From Peptacetobacter sp900550335 (GTDB lineage Bacteria; Bacillota; Clostridia; Peptostreptococcales; Peptostreptococcaceae), in the NCBI RefSeq assembly GCF_047528295.1, contig NZ_CP180001.1:1984001-2048000 (forward strand): a DNA stretch of 64,000 nucleotides, written 5' to 3'. Below are positions 62,075-64,000 of this stretch, piece by piece. The notes below the pieces were generated by a model. That model worked only from the letters and a program-made list of their open reading frames with translations. It made no database searches and had not been told where the DNA came from. Within the stretch, counting starts at the first letter, position 1; every line of letters starts with the position of its first letter. A program made the translations under genes and the position numbers.

Positions 62075-63178
62075 CTATCCTCTTGATATTATTCTAGCTA
62101 TTGCTATAGCTTTAGGGTCTATAGTTCCACCTTCGCCATCACTTACTAAAGTCCAGTTTTCTTTTTTAGCTAATTCAGCATCTGTAGGTGAGTTAGATGT
62201 TTGACTTTTACCAGTGTATGATATTCCTTTAGGACACATAACTGCTCTTTTTCTTGTGTATAGAGTATCTAAACCACCATTAGTTTTAGGGTCTCTATCC
62301 ATTTCATAAGGCACTTTTACTGGAAGGTCTTCATATATTATTGAACCTGAACCAAATACATAAGTTACATATCCTGTACCTTCTGCTACATAGTTAGGTT
62401 CAGATTCAGCAGTACCTACTTTAGATATTTTTACTGTTGGAACAGAGTCGTCTATTAAAACTACTCTACCGTTCCAAGTAGCTAATCCTAAACTTCTTTC
62501 TACACCGTTTGCATCTGTGTATTTCATGTATTCTAATAGTTTTAAGTTTTCTAAGTTTGTTGCAACAGTTGAGTGCATTATACAAAGTTTGAATACGTCT
62601 TTGTTATCTCCACAAGCTTTCTGCATAGTGTTGTTAAGTGTATCAGCACCAACTTTACCTGGGTCATCAGCAGTTCCTTTACCAGTTATATCCATTGTAT
62701 GTGTATCAACGAAAGTTTTGTTTGCTGTTGGTGTTGTCATTGAGAACACACCTTCTAATATTTTAAGTAATGTTCCCTGGAACTTATCATCCCAATATTT
62801 AGAAACTTTTGATGCTACATGAGTCATGAAGTTAACTCCACTTGTTATGTCATAAGAGAAGTCTTTTTCTGTCCAAGCTTGTGCTCTACCGAATGTACCC
62901 ATTGTCTGAGTAAAAGTTTTAGTAGTCTGAGCAGTTATATCATTAACTCCATCATAGTTTATAGGTTCTCCATCTAGTAAACCGAATATAGGGAACTGAG
63001 CGAATGATGAACCAGTTTGATCCATAAATGCACTTCTTACTCTTGTATCTCCTACAAGTATTCCTGCTTTTAAAAATTCATTCTTTTTAAGGTCTGGTAT
63101 AGTTTCTATATACTTACCAAAAGCCTCTGGGTTAAACGACTTATGGTCGAATTTTGAAGTTGTAGCTGTTATTGCCAT
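62075..63178 (-). CDS. Major capsid protein
   Basis: 367 aa, beginning MAITATTSKFDHKSFNPEAF. It has the helical-then-beta pattern of HK97-fold capsid proteins of clostridial myophages, with QTMGTFGRAQAWTEKDFSYD and a conserved C-terminus (VPYEMDRDP, TRKRAVMCPKGISY). It follows a scaffold gene, as expected. Confidence 0.88.
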   Translation of the reverse strand: MAITATTSKFDHKSFNPEAFGKYIETIPDLKKNEFLKAGILVGDTRVRSAFMDQTGSSFAQFPIFGLLDGEPINYDGVNDITAQTTKTFTQTMGTFGRAQAWTEKDFSYDITSGVNFMTHVASKVSKYWDDKFQGTLLKILEGVFSMTTPTANKTFVDTHTMDITGKGTADDPGKVGADTLNNTMQKACGDNKDVFKLCIMHSTVATNLENLKLLEYMKYTDANGVERSLGLATWNGRVVLIDDSVPTVKISKVGTAESEPNYVAEGTGYVTYVFGSGSIIYEDLPVKVPYEMDRDPKTNGGLDTLYTRKRAVMCPKGISYTGKSQTSNSPTDAELAKKENWTLVSDGEGGTIDPKAIAIARIISRG

Positions 63179-63198
63179 ATTATCTTATCTCCTTTAAA

Positions 63199-63789
63199 TT
63201 ATTTATTTTGTCTTTCAATTTCTGCCACCCAATCTTCATAAGTCCATTCATTTTTTGGTTTTTCATTGGGCTTAACGTTAGTTTCTTTAGGTTCGATACC
63301 ATCAATTTTTGTGGTATTTTTCCCCTCAAATAAAAAGGCAGTGTCCTCTCCTTCAACAAGGTCTTTTACAATCTCACTAAGTCCTAATACTCGAGTTTTG
63401 TCCTCAGTAAGTCTTAAATCGTTCTTGTTTATGAAAGGTAACACTGCCTTAATATTTTTCGCTTTTGCATCTCTTAAAGCCGATTCAACTGCACTATTAA
63501 TACGCATTTCATCTAAGCTTGCGTTATAACTTTTCTGTAAATTATCTTTTTCAGTTTTTAACTGCTCTATGATACTGTTTAACTCTGCATTATCTGATGC
63601 GTTAGAAGTTAGTGTGTCTATCTTACTGTTAAGTGCAGTAACCGTATCATTAAGAGATTTGTTTTTAGATGTTTCTTCGTTTAATCTTGACCTCGGTACC
63701 ATATCTTTTAAATCGTTTTTAGCTAAATTTAATATTTCGTTTGCTAACTGTTCGTCTATTCCTCGGTCCAAAAGCTGTTTTAATTCCAT
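63199..63789 (-). CDS. Capsid scaffolding protein (GP20-like)
   Basis: 196 aa with a long central coiled coil (LNDTVTALNSKIDTLTSNAS, LKTEKDNLQKSYNASLDEM) and an acidic C-terminal region, typical of phage scaffold proteins. GGAGAAA precedes the ATG. Confidence 0.85.
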   Translation of the reverse strand: MELKQLLDRGIDEQLANEILNLAKNDLKDMVPRSRLNEETSKNKSLNDTVTALNSKIDTLTSNASDNAELNSIIEQLKTEKDNLQKSYNASLDEMRINSAVESALRDAKAKNIKAVLPFINKNDLRLTEDKTRVLGLSEIVKDLVEGEDTAFLFEGKNTTKIDGIEPKETNVKPNEKPKNEWTYEDWVAEIERQNK

Positions 63790-63889
63790 TTTCTTTTTCT
63801 CCTTTTCAGTACATTTTTTTACACCGTTCAGTCGGTGAACTCTGTCTTTATCTTTTACGTCTTAATACCAAAAAGACGATTTTTTGCAT

Positions 63890-63918
63890 AAAAAATACCG
63901 AGTTTTATACTCGGTATG
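63890..63918 (-). terminator. Terminator before the scaffold gene
   Basis: ATACCGAG / CTCGGTAT with loop TATAAAA and TTTTTTAT on the minus strand; it separates the head genes at the edge from the scaffold-capsid block. A further small hairpin (CACCG / CGGTG) lies at 63822-63838. Confidence 0.85.
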
Positions 63919-63949
63919 GTCCTCAATGGTCTACTGACTTTGAGCAACA

Positions 63950-64000
63950 CTATTTATTTTTAATGTATTTATCATACCATTCGTGGTACTTCATTTTCGC
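63950..64000 (-). CDS. C-terminal end of a phage head gene (partial)
   Basis: An open frame enters from the right edge and ends AKMKYHEWYDKYIKNK before TAG at 63952-63950. The position upstream of the scaffold and the short W/Y/K-rich tail fit a minor head protein (SPP1 gp7-like), but 16 residues cannot prove it. Confidence 0.4.
   Translation of the reverse strand, partial: AKMKYHEWYDKYIKNK

Noticed and set aside
46317..64000. Phage-tail-like bacteriocin instead of a prophage
   Set aside because: Capsid, scaffold and head-connector genes are present, so it is a phage genome, not a tail-only particle locus.

Overview
The window comes from an AT-rich, low-GC Gram-positive anaerobe, most likely a member of the Peptostreptococcaceae (Clostridioides/Paraclostridium-like). 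Support comes from strong AGGAGG ribosome binding sites, TTG/GTG starts, tandem CWB2 cell-wall-binding repeats joined to a glucosaminidase, a YedE-type selenium transporter, a double-cubane-cluster reductase, a DppA/M55 peptidase, and a contractile-tail prophage with PBSX/phiCD-type gene order. The species cannot be named from sequence alone. Host genes prefer CAG for Gln.

Host region, 1 to about 45,500. The left edge cuts a BglG/MtlR-type PRD regulator. Next come a LytTR/AgrC-like two-component pair with a MATE exporter, and an operon of a cytochrome-b-like membrane protein, a DUF454 protein and a CydDC-like ABC exporter whose first half has an in-frame stop. The metNIQ methionine importer sits behind a SAM-I riboswitch. 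A clpB operon carries a RepL-like winged-helix protein and an unknown 197-aa protein. A GGDEF protein follows, then a saccharopine-dehydrogenase-like enzyme behind a tandem glycine riboswitch, then patatin, TerD-like and VTT-family proteins. A sigma-54 enhancer-binding protein lies divergent from an EamA transporter that has a -24/-12 promoter and three spaced upstream sites. Further right are a phospholipase-C-like protein, a Cof hydrolase, cinA, ddl, a MocR regulator, an ABC-F protein, a C39-like protease, a stand-alone adenylation protein with a DUF3867 partner, DppA, the CWB2 protein, and a cysteine-desulfurase-like gene beside yedE.

Prophage region, about 45,540 to the right edge, all on the minus strand. 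Read in transcription order it holds the end of a head gene, scaffold, capsid, connectors, tail terminator, sheath, tube, a tail assembly chaperone with a -1 frameshift site, tape measure, baseplate and tail hydrolase genes, tail-fibre-like genes, three tandem paralogous tail-tip genes, XkdX-like, a glucosaminidase, XhlA-like, holin, an amidase endolysin, and finally tRNA-Gln and tRNA-Trp. The integrase and early genes lie outside the window.

The most unusual signals are: (1) two copies of one structured RNA-like element, each just after the stop codon of an ABC-ATPase gene, with different paired stems but the same unpaired motifs; (2) three tandem tail-tip paralogues with long homopolymers, one switched off by an A9 run whose one-base correction restores a normal-length protein; (3) a complete sigma-54 circuit of activator, three 60-bp-spaced dyad sites, a -24/-12 promoter and a transporter; and (4) a tandem glycine riboswitch with a divergent second aptamer in front of an amino-acid dehydrogenase-like gene.
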